Positions 1 through 6,646 of a stretch of DNA of 16,406 nucleotides are shown piece by piece. Source of the stretch: JAGLTN01 sp035403325 (GTDB lineage Bacteria > Planctomycetota > Phycisphaerae > Sedimentisphaerales > Anaerobacaceae). The DNA lies in NCBI GenBank assembly GCA_964492365.1, contig CAZBKA010000072.1:1-16406 (forward strand), in the 5' to 3' direction. Under the pieces are notes generated by a model. That model had not been told where the DNA came from and made no database searches. It saw nothing but the letters and a program-made list of their open reading frames with translations. How positions within the stretch are numbered: the stretch's first letter is position 1; every line of letters begins with the position of its first letter. Position numbers and translations under genes: made by a program.

Positions 1-1
1 T

Positions 2-1105
2 CAAATCATGATCGAGGATGAAAACGGTAAGATTCTTGATGTTCATTATATGCCTGCGGGTGCTCGTATTGAGGTTGATGAAGGTCAAAAAGTTCAGGCT
101 GGTCAGTTGCTTGCACACCAGTCAAGAGCCTCTGGCGGTACACAGGATATTACAGGTGGTTTGCCAAGAGTTACTGAAGTGTTTGAAGCTCGTAAGCCTA
201 AAGAGCCAGCTGCGATGGCTGAGATTAGCGGTAGGGTTGAGCTTAGCAGTGAAAAACGAAAAGGCAAAATGACCATTATCATTCGCAATGAAAGTGGAAT
301 GGAAAAAGAGCATTATGTGCCGAGAGACAGACATCTCAATGTACATACAGGCGACTTTATTATGGCTGGTGATCCAATCACTGATGGGCCGCTTGTTCCT
401 CATGATATATTAAGAATCAAGGGTGAAGAAGCTCTGCAAACATACTTGACCGGCGAAATTCAGAATGTTTATCGAAGCCAGAATGTTGGTATCAATGATA
501 AGCATATTGAGATCATATGTTCTCAGATGATGAGAAAAGTTGAGATTGAGAATGTTGGCGACAGTTCATTTTTGCCAGGCGAGGTGGTTGACAAGTTTGA
601 GTTCCGCGAAGAGAATGAAAAGTTGTCCAAGAGCATTAAAATCGCTGATGCCGGTGATGCAACTGATTTTGTAAATGACCAGCTGGTAGACAAAAAAGAT
701 TTATTGGAAATAAATGAAAAGATTGAGATGATTGGTGGTACTCCGGCTAAAGGTAAGAAACCTAAACCTGCAACAGCTAAGACGTTATTGCTTGGTATTA
801 CTAAGGCATCTTTGCAGTCAGAAAGCTTTATTTCAGCTGCAAGTTTCCAAGAAACAACTAAAGTCTTGACGGAAGCTTCATTAGCTGGTAGAATTGACTA
901 TTTACGTGGTCTTAAGGAAAATGTTATCCTTGGCCATTTGATACCGGCAGGAACGGCGTTTAAGCCTCATCTTGACATTAGAGTGAAACATCTTGTTCAA
1001 GCTCCGCTGCCGAAGGAATTTGCAGAAGTAGCAGAGGTTGAAGAAGCAAAAGCAGCAGAAGCCAAGGCAGATGCAGCTATTAAGGAAGCGTTTGGAATTA
1101 ATTGA
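2..1105 (+). CDS. rpoC: RNA polymerase beta' subunit, C-terminal part (5' end outside window)
   Basis: This is the C-terminal ~367 residues of the largest catalytic subunit of RNA polymerase; the frame is open at the window edge, so the first ATG at 8 is internal. The fragment begins in what aligns by eye with the end of the E. coli SI3 insertion in the trigger loop, then runs through GGTQDITGGLPRVTEVFEAR (nt ~134-193), the motif that closes the trigger-loop region. Further on are GPLVPHDILR, EIQNVYRSQNVGINDKHIE and LLLGITKASLQSESFISAAS, all hallmarks of the beta' C-terminus that packs against omega and the main channel. The last ~30 residues are Ala/Glu/Lys-rich and look like a lineage-specific tail. 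rpsL follows after 43 nt, the usual rpoBC-str linkage. A T8 run after the stop has no GC-rich stem before it, so read-through into rpsL is likely. Confidence 0.97.
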   Translation, partial: QIMIEDENGKILDVHYMPAGARIEVDEGQKVQAGQLLAHQSRASGGTQDITGGLPRVTEVFEARKPKEPAAMAEISGRVELSSEKRKGKMTIIIRNESGMEKEHYVPRDRHLNVHTGDFIMAGDPITDGPLVPHDILRIKGEEALQTYLTGEIQNVYRSQNVGINDKHIEIICSQMMRKVEIENVGDSSFLPGEVVDKFEFREENEKLSKSIKIADAGDATDFVNDQLVDKKDLLEINEKIEMIGGTPAKGKKPKPATAKTLLLGITKASLQSESFISAASFQETTKVLTEASLAGRIDYLRGLKENVILGHLIPAGTAFKPHLDIRVKHLVQAPLPKEFAEVAEVEEAKAAEAKADAAIKEAFGIN

Positions 1106-1148
1106 TAAGTTTTTTTTAAACATTGAAAGTAGAAATCGGAAATAAATT

Positions 1149-1520
1149 ATGCCTACCATAAACCAGTTAGTCAGAAATCCAAGGTCAACAACCAAAGGCC
1201 GTAAGCGTGTATCTGATATCAGCGGTTGTCCTCAGAAAAGAGGCGTTTGTCTGATAGTCAGGACCCAGACACCAAAGAAGCCTAACTCGGCGTTGCGAAA
1301 AATCGCCCGTGTAAGACTTACAAATGGTAAAGAAGTTACAGCTTATATCCCTGGTATTGACCATAACCTTCAGGAACATAGTACAGTTGTTATTCGTGGT
1401 GGTAGAGTTCGTGACCTTCCTGGTGTACGTTACCATATCGTTCGTGGAGTGTTAGATACCTCAGGCGTTTCTGGTCGTATGCAGGGCAGAAGTAAATATG
1501 GTGCTAAAAAAGGTAAGTAA
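1149..1520 (+). CDS. rpsL: 30S ribosomal protein S12 (uS12)
   Basis: S12 sits at the decoding centre of the 30S subunit and helps control accuracy of tRNA selection. The 123 residues match the family's usual length, and numbering is the same as in E. coli (both counted with Met1). Visible signatures are QLVRNPR near the N-terminus, CPQKRGVC (27-34), TPKKPNSALRK (41-51), HNLQEHS (72-78) and GRVRDLPGVRYH (85-96). Lys43 is the usual residue, but position 88 is Arg (codon CGT, 1410-1412) where nearly all bacteria have Lys. Substitution of this Lys by Arg is a classic streptomycin-resistance change, so intrinsic resistance is plausible. Asp89, the RimO methylthiolation site in E. coli, is kept. 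The start has a weak CGGA upstream. It is probably co-transcribed with rpoC and rpsG. Confidence 0.99.
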   Translation: MPTINQLVRNPRSTTKGRKRVSDISGCPQKRGVCLIVRTQTPKKPNSALRKIARVRLTNGKEVTAYIPGIDHNLQEHSTVVIRGGRVRDLPGVRYHIVRGVLDTSGVSGRMQGRSKYGAKKGK

Positions 1521-1572
1521 AAACCGACTAATTTTAGTTTTCTAATAGTTGAAAGAATAAAAAGGAAAAATA

Positions 1573-2046
1573 ATGGCAAAGAAATTTACCGCTTCGGGTC
1601 AGCAATTGAAACCAGATCCTAAGTTCTCCAGCAAGCTGGTTGCGAAGTTTACCAACTGCTTGATGCTTGAGGGTAAAAAAAGTGTAGCTCAACGTGTTTT
1701 CTATGATGCATTAGATATTATCGCCGAGAAGGTTAAAGATGCCACACCCGTTGAGGTTTTTGAAAAGGCAATCAATAACGCTAAGCCTCTTATTGAGGTG
1801 AGAAGCAAGCGTGTCGGCGGAGCAAGCTATCAGGTGCCTATGCAGATTAATGCAAAGCGTCAGCAGGCGTTGGCATTCAGGTGGATTCTTCTATCCTCAC
1901 GTGGAAAGAAAGGTAAGCCAATGAGCGAGCGTTTAGCAGCTGAGTTGATTGATGCTTACAATGGAACCGGTGGTGCAATAACCACAAGGGAAAATATCCA
2001 CAAAATGGCTGAGGCTAATAAAGCTTTCGCTCATTTTGCCTGGTAA
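1573..2046 (+). CDS. rpsG: 30S ribosomal protein S7 (uS7)
   Basis: S7 is the primary binder that organises the 3' major (head) domain of 16S rRNA and lines the E site. The 157-residue length is typical. Recognisable segments are DPKFSSKLVAKFTNCLMLEGKKS near the N-terminus (the LMLEGKKSVA stretch is a family signature), the EVRSKRVGGASYQVP beta-hairpin region that reaches towards the E site, and RENIHKMAEANKAFAHF at the C-terminus. AAGGA at 1562-1566 precedes the ATG by six bases. The gene lies 52 nt after rpsL. An intrinsic terminator begins 15 nt after its stop, so it appears to be the last gene of the rpoBC/rpsL/rpsG transcript. In E. coli S7 represses its own operon; nothing here shows such a site directly. 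Confidence 0.99.
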   Translation: MAKKFTASGQQLKPDPKFSSKLVAKFTNCLMLEGKKSVAQRVFYDALDIIAEKVKDATPVEVFEKAINNAKPLIEVRSKRVGGASYQVPMQINAKRQQALAFRWILLSSRGKKGKPMSERLAAELIDAYNGTGGAITTRENIHKMAEANKAFAHFAW

Positions 2047-2060
2047 TACATCGTTTTTAG

Positions 2061-2100
2061 AACTGCCACGGAGATTTAAGGTCGCCGTGGCAGTTTTTTT
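2061..2100 (+). terminator. Rho-independent terminator after rpsG
   Basis: A perfect 11-bp stem, AACTGCCACGG (2061-2071) with CCGTGGCAGTT (2085-2095), encloses a 13-nt loop. It runs directly into seven T residues (2094-2100; the first two T's are also the end of the stem). Stem, GC content and U-tract all fit an intrinsic terminator. It separates rpsL-rpsG from fusA, which are a single transcript in the classic str operon. Confidence 0.9.
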
Positions 2101-2115
2101 ATGGATATTTACAAT
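2087..2115 (+). promoter_or_regulatory. Candidate sigma70-type promoter for fusA
   Basis: GTGGCA (2087-2092, four of six matches to TTGACA) is followed after exactly 17 nt by TACAAT (2110-2115, five of six matches to TATAAT). The start point would fall near 2122, leaving a ~35-nt leader to fusA. The -35 lies inside the 3' arm of the rpsG terminator. The call rests on motif match and on the need for a promoter after a strong terminator; the -35 is weak. Confidence 0.35.
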
Positions 2116-2156
2116 AATTACGTTGGTTTTAGGTTGTTGTGGTACAGGATTTATAA

Positions 2157-4235
2157 ATGACTGAAAAAATAAGTAAATTGAGAAACATCGGTATCATGGC
2201 TCATATTGATGCTGGCAAAACCACAGTGACTGAACGTATTTTGTATTTTGCAGGTAAAACATACAAGATTGGTGAGGTTCACGATGGTACTGCGGTAATG
2301 GATTTCATGGAAGAAGAGCAGGAAAGGGGCATTACAATAACCTCTGCTGCTACTAAATGTCCATGGAAAGACTGTGAAATCAACCTCATTGATACACCCG
2401 GACATATAGATTTTACAGCTGAAGTTGAAAGATCTCTTCGTGTGCTTGATGGTGCAGTTGCAGTTTTTGATGGCAGTGAAGGCGTTCAGGCCCAGAGTGA
2501 AACAGTCTGGCGGCAAGGGCAGAAATACAATCTTTCTTGTTTGTGTTTTATCAATAAGATGGACAAAACAGGAGCAGATTTTTTTATGTCTGTCGACAGT
2601 ATTCGCGATAAGCTGGTCGCCAATCCGATTGTTATGCAACTTCCCATCGGCGCTTCTGAAAGTTTCGATGGTATAATTGATCTGGTAGGAATGAAGGCTT
2701 ATTATTATTATGAAACGGATAAACCTGGAGGAGGATTTCAGGAAAGAGATATCCCTGAAGATTTACAGGTTAAAGCTCAACAGGCTCGCCATGATATGCT
2801 GGAAATGGCTGCTGAATTTGATGATGAACTGATGGATCTTTATATAAACGATAGACCTATTACCGCTGAGATGATCCATCGTGCGGTTCGTAAGGGGACG
2901 TTGAGTAATGAATTGAATCCTGTTTTTGTAGGTTCAGCTTTGAAAAATATTGGTATTCGAAAATTGCTTGACGCAGTTGTTGAATATTTGCCGTCGCCAC
3001 TTGACAGGCCTGATATCGTAGGATTTGATCCGACCCATGGAAATAAAGAGGTTGTTGTAAAATGTGACCCCAAAGATGATTTGGTAGCTTATGTTTTTAA
3101 GATTACAAGCGATTCCCATGGAGACCTTAATTTTCTGAGGATTTACAGGGGTTCACTAGAGCCTAGCAGCAGGGTTCTTGATGCCAGTCGTGACAAAAAA
3201 GAAAATATCACCCGCATATTTGAAATGAATGCATGTGAAAGAAAAGTACTCGATATCGCCTCTGCAGGCGATATTGTTGCGGTTATTGGTTTAAAACAAA
3301 CTTTGACAGGTGATACCATATGTGATACCAAAAAACCCGTATGTTTATCTCAGATTACGTTTCCGGAAACAGTTATTAGCATGTCAATTGAGCCTGCTGG
3401 TGCAGCTGATAAGGCCAAACTTGCTGATGCCTTGGCGGTACTTAAACGTGAAGATCCGACGTTTGATTGTAAATATGACAATGAAACAGGTCAGACTATT
3501 ATAAGCGGTATGGGAGAATTGCACCTTGAAATTCTGCAGCATAAACTTATCAGGGAGAGAAATGTAAATGTCAGGGTTGGTAAACCCAGAGTTGCATACA
3601 AGGAGGCAATTACTAAAAAAGCTGAGGCTGAGGCTAAATTTGTACATCAAACGGGAGGCCATGGACAGTTTGGGCATGTTGTAATGACGATAGAGCCTTT
3701 AATGACTGAAGATGGGCACTGGAACAAGGAAATAGCATTTGAAAATAAGGTTATTGGTGGGGCGGTTCCTAAAGAATACATATCATCAGTTGAAAGAGGT
3801 TCCCGTGACGCCCTGAGTAGTGGGGAGCTTGCAGGTTATCCAGTTGTCGGCTGTAAAATATGCCTGATAGATGGCTCTGCCCATGCGGTAGATTCATCAG
3901 AACTGGCTTTTGAGCAGGCAGCGTCCATGGCTATTGATAAATTATTAAAAAATGCCGGTCCTGTTCTTCTTGAGCCTGTAATGCGGGTTCAAGTAGTAGT
4001 GCCTGAAAGTAATTTTGGGGCAGTTCAGGGTAATTTGCTTGCGAAAAGAGGAATAATTACTAATGCAAGAATTCATGGCAATATGCGTATTATAGATGCT
4101 AAGGTGCCTTTAACTGAGATGTTTGGCTATTCCAGTGAAATTAGAAGTGCTACTGCTGGTAGGGGATCATTTACTATGGAACCTTTAAATTACGAAAAAG
4201 TTCCGGAGCAGATAGCGAAAGGGGTTCTTTTTTAA
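2157..4235 (+). CDS. fusA: Elongation factor G
   Basis: EF-G is the cytoplasmic GTPase that drives translocation of tRNA and mRNA and, with RRF, recycles ribosomes. At 692 residues it is slightly shorter than E. coli EF-G (704). The G domain shows the P-loop AHIDAGKTT (15-23), switch I with ERGITITSAAT (56-66), DTPGH (79-83) and NKMD (133-136). Domain IV contains GGHGQFGHV, and the C-terminus has the domain V pattern RGSFTMEPLNYEKVP. AGGA (2146-2149) is seven bases before the ATG. Unlike the usual str operon it is cut off from rpsG by a terminator, and tuf does not follow. The motif set is that of a canonical translocase; whether this genome has a second EF-G paralogue cannot be told here. 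Confidence 0.98.
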   Translation: MTEKISKLRNIGIMAHIDAGKTTVTERILYFAGKTYKIGEVHDGTAVMDFMEEEQERGITITSAATKCPWKDCEINLIDTPGHIDFTAEVERSLRVLDGAVAVFDGSEGVQAQSETVWRQGQKYNLSCLCFINKMDKTGADFFMSVDSIRDKLVANPIVMQLPIGASESFDGIIDLVGMKAYYYYETDKPGGGFQERDIPEDLQVKAQQARHDMLEMAAEFDDELMDLYINDRPITAEMIHRAVRKGTLSNELNPVFVGSALKNIGIRKLLDAVVEYLPSPLDRPDIVGFDPTHGNKEVVVKCDPKDDLVAYVFKITSDSHGDLNFLRIYRGSLEPSSRVLDASRDKKENITRIFEMNACERKVLDIASAGDIVAVIGLKQTLTGDTICDTKKPVCLSQITFPETVISMSIEPAGAADKAKLADALAVLKREDPTFDCKYDNETGQTIISGMGELHLEILQHKLIRERNVNVRVGKPRVAYKEAITKKAEAEAKFVHQTGGHGQFGHVVMTIEPLMTEDGHWNKEIAFENKVIGGAVPKEYISSVERGSRDALSSGELAGYPVVGCKICLIDGSAHAVDSSELAFEQAASMAIDKLLKNAGPVLLEPVMRVQVVVPESNFGAVQGNLLAKRGIITNARIHGNMRIIDAKVPLTEMFGYSSEIRSATAGRGSFTMEPLNYEKVPEQIAKGVLF

Positions 4236-4268
4236 AAAAAAGTTAAAAAGTTTATTTTTTTTAAAAAA
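4228..4268. repeat. 14-bp A/T-only inverted repeat over the fusA stop
   Basis: TTTTTTAAAAAAAA (4228-4241) and TTTTTTTTAAAAAA (4255-4268) are perfect reverse complements around a 13-nt loop, and the fusA TAA (4233-4235) lies in the left arm. The RNA hairpin would be A:U only and is a poor terminator by GC criteria. The same A- and T-tracts lie at about -50 to -90 relative to the next promoter, so their main role may be as bent DNA or a UP element. Confidence 0.55.
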
Positions 4269-4281
4269 ACCTTAAATTTAA

Positions 4282-4310
4282 TTGACATTGTTTTAATGTC
4301 ATGTTATATT
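4282..4310 (+). promoter_or_regulatory. Strong promoter P1 upstream of the S10 operon
   Basis: TTGACA (4282-4287, perfect consensus), a 17-nt spacer, and TATATT (4305-4310, five of six) preceded by TG at 4302-4303, which makes an extended -10. A/T tracts at ~4257-4277 sit where an alpha-CTD-binding UP element belongs. The predicted start is ~4316-4318, giving a leader of about 350 nt to rpsJ. This is the best promoter-like sequence in the window and the natural origin of the long rpsJ-to-secY transcript. Confidence 0.75.
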
Positions 4311-4316
4311 TCCAAT

Positions 4317-4545
4317 CTTTATCAGCCGTAGCGAGCATTACTGAAGGTTTTGCGAGAACGAGTTGGGCTGTGGCACGTCAGACTTGATAGAATATCAAGG
4401 AAAGTGTTTTTTGTGTTCGGTGCTTTGTTAGAGCGTTGCTTTGATGAGTTCCGAAGCCGATAAGGAAGGCGAAAAAACGGCGATATTGCAGTTAATGATG
4501 CCTTTCCTGCCAAAAATGGTGTTAGTTAACGCCGACCGAAAAATT
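4317..4545 (+). ncRNA. Candidate structured RNA: S10-operon leader or small RNA of unknown family
   Basis: The ~230 nt after P1 hold no convincing ORF but several local stems. These are CAGCC/GGCTG (4323-4327 with 4366-4370); CTTGATA/TATCAAG (4383-4389 with 4393-4399, triloop GAA); TTCGG/CCGAA (4416-4420 with 4451-4455) enclosing GCTTT/AGAGC (4422-4426 with 4430-4434); AGGAAGGC/GCCTTTCCT (4463-4470 with 4500-4508, one bulge); and GGTGTT/AACGCC (4518-4523 with 4528-4533, tetraloop, one G-U). No U-tract follows the last hairpin, so a leader read through into rpsJ is favoured over a free small RNA. I do not recognise RNase P, tmRNA, SRP RNA, 5S or a known riboswitch. Position suggests r-protein autoregulation, as with L4 on the E. 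coli S10 leader; that is inference. Confidence 0.4.
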
Positions 4546-4561
4546 ATGCACAATTGTGTAT
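4546..4561. repeat. 16-bp imperfect palindrome upstream of P2
   Basis: ATGCACAATTGTGTAT reads as a dyad with a perfect 10-bp core, CACAATTGTG, and two further matched bases at each end beyond one G/T mismatch. It sits 7 nt before the -35 of candidate promoter P2, so it could be an operator. With no known regulator match this is only a pattern. Confidence 0.35.
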
Positions 4562-4568
4562 ATTTATG

Positions 4569-4596
4569 TTGAGTTTGGGATATAAGTTATTATACT
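4569..4596 (+). promoter_or_regulatory. Candidate second promoter P2, proximal to rpsJ
   Basis: TTGAGT (4569-4574, four of six), a 16-nt spacer and TATACT (4591-4596, five of six) would start transcription near 4603, about 60 nt before rpsJ. It overlaps a dyad: GAGTTTG (4571-4577) with CAAACTC (4598-4604), and inside it AAGT (4584-4587) with ACTT (4594-4597). It is much weaker than P1 and could be chance in AT-rich DNA. Confidence 0.3.
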
Positions 4597-4665
4597 TCAA
4601 ACTCTTGAAAATTTATAGTGTTTAAGTTGAAACGGTACCTCGAAGAAAATAAGTAGAGGAATTAT

Positions 4666-4980
4666 ATGGCTGCTGAAACCGAAAAAATCAGAATTAGAAT
4701 GGAAGCTTACGATCACAGGGCGCTTGATGCGTCTGCAAAGGAAATCGTAGAACACGCACGTAGAACAAATGCAAGGGTAAGCGGCCCGGTGCCGTTGCCA
4801 ACACGTATTGAAAGATACACAGTTCTGAGAAGTCCTCACGTAGATAAGAAGTCGCGTGAGCAGTTTGAAATGAGGACCCATAAGCGTTTAATCGATATTT
4901 GTGAGGCTAACGCAAGGACAGTTGAAATACTTAACCGCCTGGTCGTTCCCGCTGGTGTTTTTGTGAAGATCAAGGCTTAA
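4666..4980 (+). CDS. rpsJ: 30S ribosomal protein S10 (uS10)
   Basis: S10 binds the head of the 30S subunit late in assembly and, as NusE, also joins antitermination complexes with NusB. The 104-residue length is standard. The pattern IRIRMEAYDHRALDASAKEI at the N-terminus, the GPVPLPTRIERYTVLRSPHV loop in the middle and REQFEMRTHKRLIDI are diagnostic. AGAGGA (4655-4660) lies five bases before the ATG, one of the best ribosome binding sites in the window, as expected for the first gene of the S10 operon. The unusual 430-nt region upstream probably controls the whole operon through this gene. Confidence 0.99.
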   Translation: MAAETEKIRIRMEAYDHRALDASAKEIVEHARRTNARVSGPVPLPTRIERYTVLRSPHVDKKSREQFEMRTHKRLIDICEANARTVEILNRLVVPAGVFVKIKA

Positions 4981-5021
4981 TGAAATTAAACAATTGATTT
5001 TGTTGTTGAGGCTTAAGTTTA

Positions 5022-5663
5022 ATGGCTATGTTATTAGGAAAAAAAGTTGGTATGACCCAGGTCTATGATGAGGCAGGTAAGATGTTGCCTGTTACCGTCA
5101 TAGAGGTTGGCCCTTGTGTAGTTACTCAGGTCAAGACCATTGGTACTGATGGCTATAATGCCGTTCAGTTGGGTTATGAGGATGTTAAAGAATCTCGCAC
5201 TAAGAAACCGCAAATCGGGCATGCAGTAAAAGCAAAAACCAATTCGAAGAAGTTTGTTCGTGAGATGCGTCTTGGTAAAGATGAGCAGCCTAGTCTGAAT
5301 GCTGGTGATAATGTTAGCGTGTCTGTTTTTGCTGAGAGCAAAAGAGTTGATGTTACCAGTACAAGTAAGGGTAAAGGTTATGCTGGTGTTATGAAACGAC
5401 ATCACTTCAGTGGTATGCCGGCGTCTCATGGATGTGAGCGTATGCACAGGCATGGTGGTGCTATTTCAAGTTATGCTAGCGACCGAGGCCACGGCGGTAA
5501 CCTTAAAAAAGGTAAAAGGATGGGCGGCCAGATGGGTAATGTTACAGTAACAAGTAAAAACCATAGTCTGGTTTCTATAGATGAAGAAAGAAATTTGTTA
5601 GTAATTAAAGGCTCTATACCTGGTCCTTCAGGCGGCTATGTAGTTGTTCGTAGTTCGAAATAA
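5022..5663 (+). CDS. rplC: 50S ribosomal protein L3 (uL3)
   Basis: L3 is an early-assembly protein of the 50S subunit whose central extension reaches the peptidyl transferase centre. The protein has 213 residues (E. coli 209). LLGKKVGMTQVYDEAGKMLP at the N-terminus and KGKRMGGQMGNVTVTSKNHS towards the C-terminus are family signatures. The central loop, SHGCERMHRHGGAISS, is richer in His than the proteobacterial form. Two in-frame ATGs lie at 5022 and 5028; 5022 is chosen because GAGG (5008-5011) is then ten bases upstream, but 5028 cannot be excluded. The gene is 41 nt after rpsJ and in the standard order before rplD. Confidence 0.98.
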   Translation: MAMLLGKKVGMTQVYDEAGKMLPVTVIEVGPCVVTQVKTIGTDGYNAVQLGYEDVKESRTKKPQIGHAVKAKTNSKKFVREMRLGKDEQPSLNAGDNVSVSVFAESKRVDVTSTSKGKGYAGVMKRHHFSGMPASHGCERMHRHGGAISSYASDRGHGGNLKKGKRMGGQMGNVTVTSKNHSLVSIDEERNLLVIKGSIPGPSGGYVVVRSSK

Positions 5664-5694
5664 AGCCTAATAATTTGGAGAACGGAATTTTACA

Positions 5695-6309
5695 ATGATC
5701 AAGTTGGCTGTTTACAATAAAGACGGAAAAGAGGTTGAGACCATTAGTGTCGATGAGGCTCTTTTGGGCGGCTCAGTCAGATATCCGTTGCTTAAGCAGG
5801 CTATAGTTATGTATCACGCCAACAAGCGTGTTGGTACTGCTGCTACAAAAGATAGAGGCATGGTAGCTGGTGCAACCAAAAAGCTATTCAAGCAGAAGGG
5901 CACTGGTAATGCTCGTGTAGGTAATATCAGGACTGCTAAGAGAAGAGGCGGCGGTGTTACATTTGCTAAGGTGGCTCGTGATTTCAGTAAAGATATGCCG
6001 AAAAAGCAGCGAAAGCTTGCAGCCAGTTCAGCGGTTCTTGCCAAGCTTCTAAGTGATAAAGTTGTTGTTATAGATGCTTTGAGTTTTGAAGCACCCAAGA
6101 CAAGTGAGTTTGCAACGATTCTCAGCAATCTCAAAATTGATCGCAGTTGTCTGGTTATGATTAATGGTCTTGATAACAATATCTATAAATCAGTAAGAAA
6201 TCTTCCCAGAGTTGATGTTCTGACAATAGCCGATCTCAACGCCGGGGATGTATGTAATCATCAGAAGGTATTGTTTACAAAAGACGCGTTTATGTCTTTG
6301 ATAAATTAA
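5695..6309 (+). CDS. rplD: 50S ribosomal protein L4 (uL4)
   Basis: L4 binds 23S rRNA domain I and sends an extended loop into the nascent-peptide exit tunnel. The 204 residues fit the family. The loop region QKGTGNARVGNIRTAKRRGG followed by GVTFAKVARDFSKDMPKKQRK is the core signature. In E. coli free L4 represses the S10 operon by binding its leader. That makes L4 one candidate partner for the structured leader upstream of rpsJ here, though nothing in this gene proves it. The ATG has a GGAG about 16 bases upstream and weaker purines nearer. The spacing to rplC is 31 nt. Confidence 0.98.
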   Translation: MIKLAVYNKDGKEVETISVDEALLGGSVRYPLLKQAIVMYHANKRVGTAATKDRGMVAGATKKLFKQKGTGNARVGNIRTAKRRGGGVTFAKVARDFSKDMPKKQRKLAASSAVLAKLLSDKVVVIDALSFEAPKTSEFATILSNLKIDRSCLVMINGLDNNIYKSVRNLPRVDVLTIADLNAGDVCNHQKVLFTKDAFMSLIN

Positions 6310-6342
6310 AGATAGCGATAGTGAAAATTAACAGGTGTTAAT

Positions 6343-6621
6343 GTGGACGACTTTAGAGTAATAATTAGGCCTTTAGTAACAGAGCAGGGAATGCACTTTG
6401 CGAATGCTCGTAGTGCGTATTCTTTCGAAGTTGATAAAAAGGCTAACAAGGCACAGATTAAAAATGCGATTGAGAAAATTTACAGTGTCAAGGTTGACAA
6501 AGTAAGGACAGCCAATCGTAAAGGCAAACCTCGTCGCAGAGGTGGAACAATTGGGGTAACTTCAAGCTGGAAGAAAGCAGTTGTTTATCTTGAGTCTGAA
6601 TATCATATAGATTTGTTCTAA
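6343..6621 (+). CDS. rplW: 50S ribosomal protein L23 (uL23), GTG start
   Basis: L23 stands at the mouth of the exit tunnel and docks trigger factor, SRP and the Sec translocon. The 92-residue product has the IIRPLVTEQG opening, a basic loop rich in K and R (NRKGKPRRRGG) and the conserved WKKAVVYL strand. The only usable start in frame is GTG at 6343. The ATG two bases earlier (6341) is in another frame that stops within a few codons, and the L23 frame is closed upstream by TGA at 6322. AGGTG (6333-6337) lies five bases before the GTG. It follows rplD by 33 nt. Confidence 0.97.
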   Translation: MDDFRVIIRPLVTEQGMHFANARSAYSFEVDKKANKAQIKNAIEKIYSVKVDKVRTANRKGKPRRRGGTIGVTSSWKKAVVYLESEYHIDLF

Positions 6622-6646
6622 CAGCTAAAGCAAAGGCAGTAGTTTT

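Noticed and set aside
1106..1120. T8 tract after rpoC as a terminator
   Set aside because: No stable GC-containing stem precedes the T run; only A/T self-complementarity is seen.
2151..2639. 162-codon - strand open frame opposite the start of fusA
   Set aside because: Entirely antisense to the EF-G GTPase domain; Cys/Phe/Asn-rich translation typical of a shadow frame.
4350..4463. Short + strand open frame in the S10 leader (TTG start, 37 codons) that could be a leader peptide
   Set aside because: No ATG; the only Shine-Dalgarno-like GAAGG is two bases from the TTG, too close to act; the composition is not convincing. Kept only as a remote possibility.
4322..4513. 63-codon open frame on the - strand in the leader
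   Set aside because: Serine/arginine-rich low-complexity product, no recognisable domain, and it runs against the structured RNA; most likely chance.
5034..5453. 139-codon - strand open frame opposite rplC
   Set aside because: Antisense to a certain L3 gene, with no recognisable motif.
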